DNA of 32,181 bases from Prevotella sp. (GTDB lineage: Bacteria; Bacteroidota; Bacteroidia; Bacteroidales; Bacteroidaceae): assembly GCA_017960525.1 (NCBI GenBank), contig JAGCZA010000016.1, positions 1 to 32,181 of the forward strand. Reading direction: 5' to 3'. The notes under the pieces are model-generated. The model had not been told where the DNA came from and made no database searches. It saw nothing but the letters and a program-made list of their open reading frames with translations. Both the position numbers and the translations under genes were made by a program. This document shows, piece after piece, positions 32,125 through 32,181 of the stretch (the stretch's first letter is position 1; each line of letters starts with the position of its first letter).

Positions 32125-32181
32125 TCATAGCAAGGTAATGACCCCATCCGTCTTGGGGTAGTCGGTCAGATGGAAGAGAGG
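32125..32181 (-). CDS. Possible C-terminal end of a gene entering from the right (unknown)
   Basis: The minus frame is open from the window edge to a TGA at 32127-32125 and reads PLFHLTDYPKTDGVITLL, a protein-like sequence. Only 18 codons are present, so neither family nor reality can be judged. If real, it is co-oriented with the efflux operon and ends about 100 nt before repeat array D. Confidence 0.35.
   Translation of the reverse strand, partial: PLFHLTDYPKTDGVITLL

Overview
The window looks like chromosomal DNA of a Prevotella-like member of the Bacteroidales. The signs are Bacteroidetes-type promoter boxes (TAnnTTTG on the transcribed strand, seen upstream of several genes), AT-rich leaders without strong Shine-Dalgarno sites, many Sec/lipoprotein signal peptides, a Nudix-derived AraR regulator, a C10 (streptopain-family) protease with a dockerin-like tail, and large BspA/GLUG-type surface proteins ending in a short 'DLQGR...GVYI.NGKK' tail. 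Nearly all genes lie on the minus strand; only the protease and the lysozyme are on plus.

Layout. 1-1231: 5' part of araA with its own promoter. 1383-1520: a 45-codon peptide gene with a GG motif. 1610-12438: two co-directional genes for very large exported proteins (1929 and about 1667 aa). 12478-12615: a small inverted-repeat (MITE-like) element. 12631-18502: the arabinose operon, transcribed galM, MFS sugar porter, SSS sugar/Na+ symporter, araR, araD. 18654-21002: class A penicillin-binding protein. 21275-24712 (plus): C10 protease and GH25 lysozyme, probably one transcript. 24709-25485: an LpxA-like acyltransferase with altered substrate/cofactor residues. 25492-25622: a 38-bp-arm inverted repeat filling the whole gap. 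25621-31474: tripartite RND efflux operon (membrane-fusion lipoprotein, AcrB-like pump, TolC/OprM-like lipoprotein). 31475-32181: mostly non-coding, with a promoter, a possible hotdog-thioesterase remnant, a repeat array, and the last codons of a possible minus-strand gene entering from the right.

Functionally, arabinose is imported by two transporters, interconverted between anomers by GalM, isomerised by AraA and, after a kinase not seen here, epimerised by AraD, under AraR control. The ara genes are split by about 11 kb of surface-protein genes between araD and araA.

The most unusual signal is a set of tandem 22-bp dyad repeats at four intergenic places. Three (1544-1605, 21152-21236, 31960-32022) share the unit CCAAACT-NNN-AGTTTGG-TTCGT. 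The fourth, inside the MITE-like element, has different arm bases (TATAACT-NNN-AGTTATA-AGGTA) but exactly the same 7-3-7-5 layout and the same core AACT-NNN-AGTT. Three of the four arrays end 26-50 nt before the start codon of an exported or peptide gene. Arms change together while layout is kept, and the central three bases vary from unit to unit. I do not recognise this as a described element.
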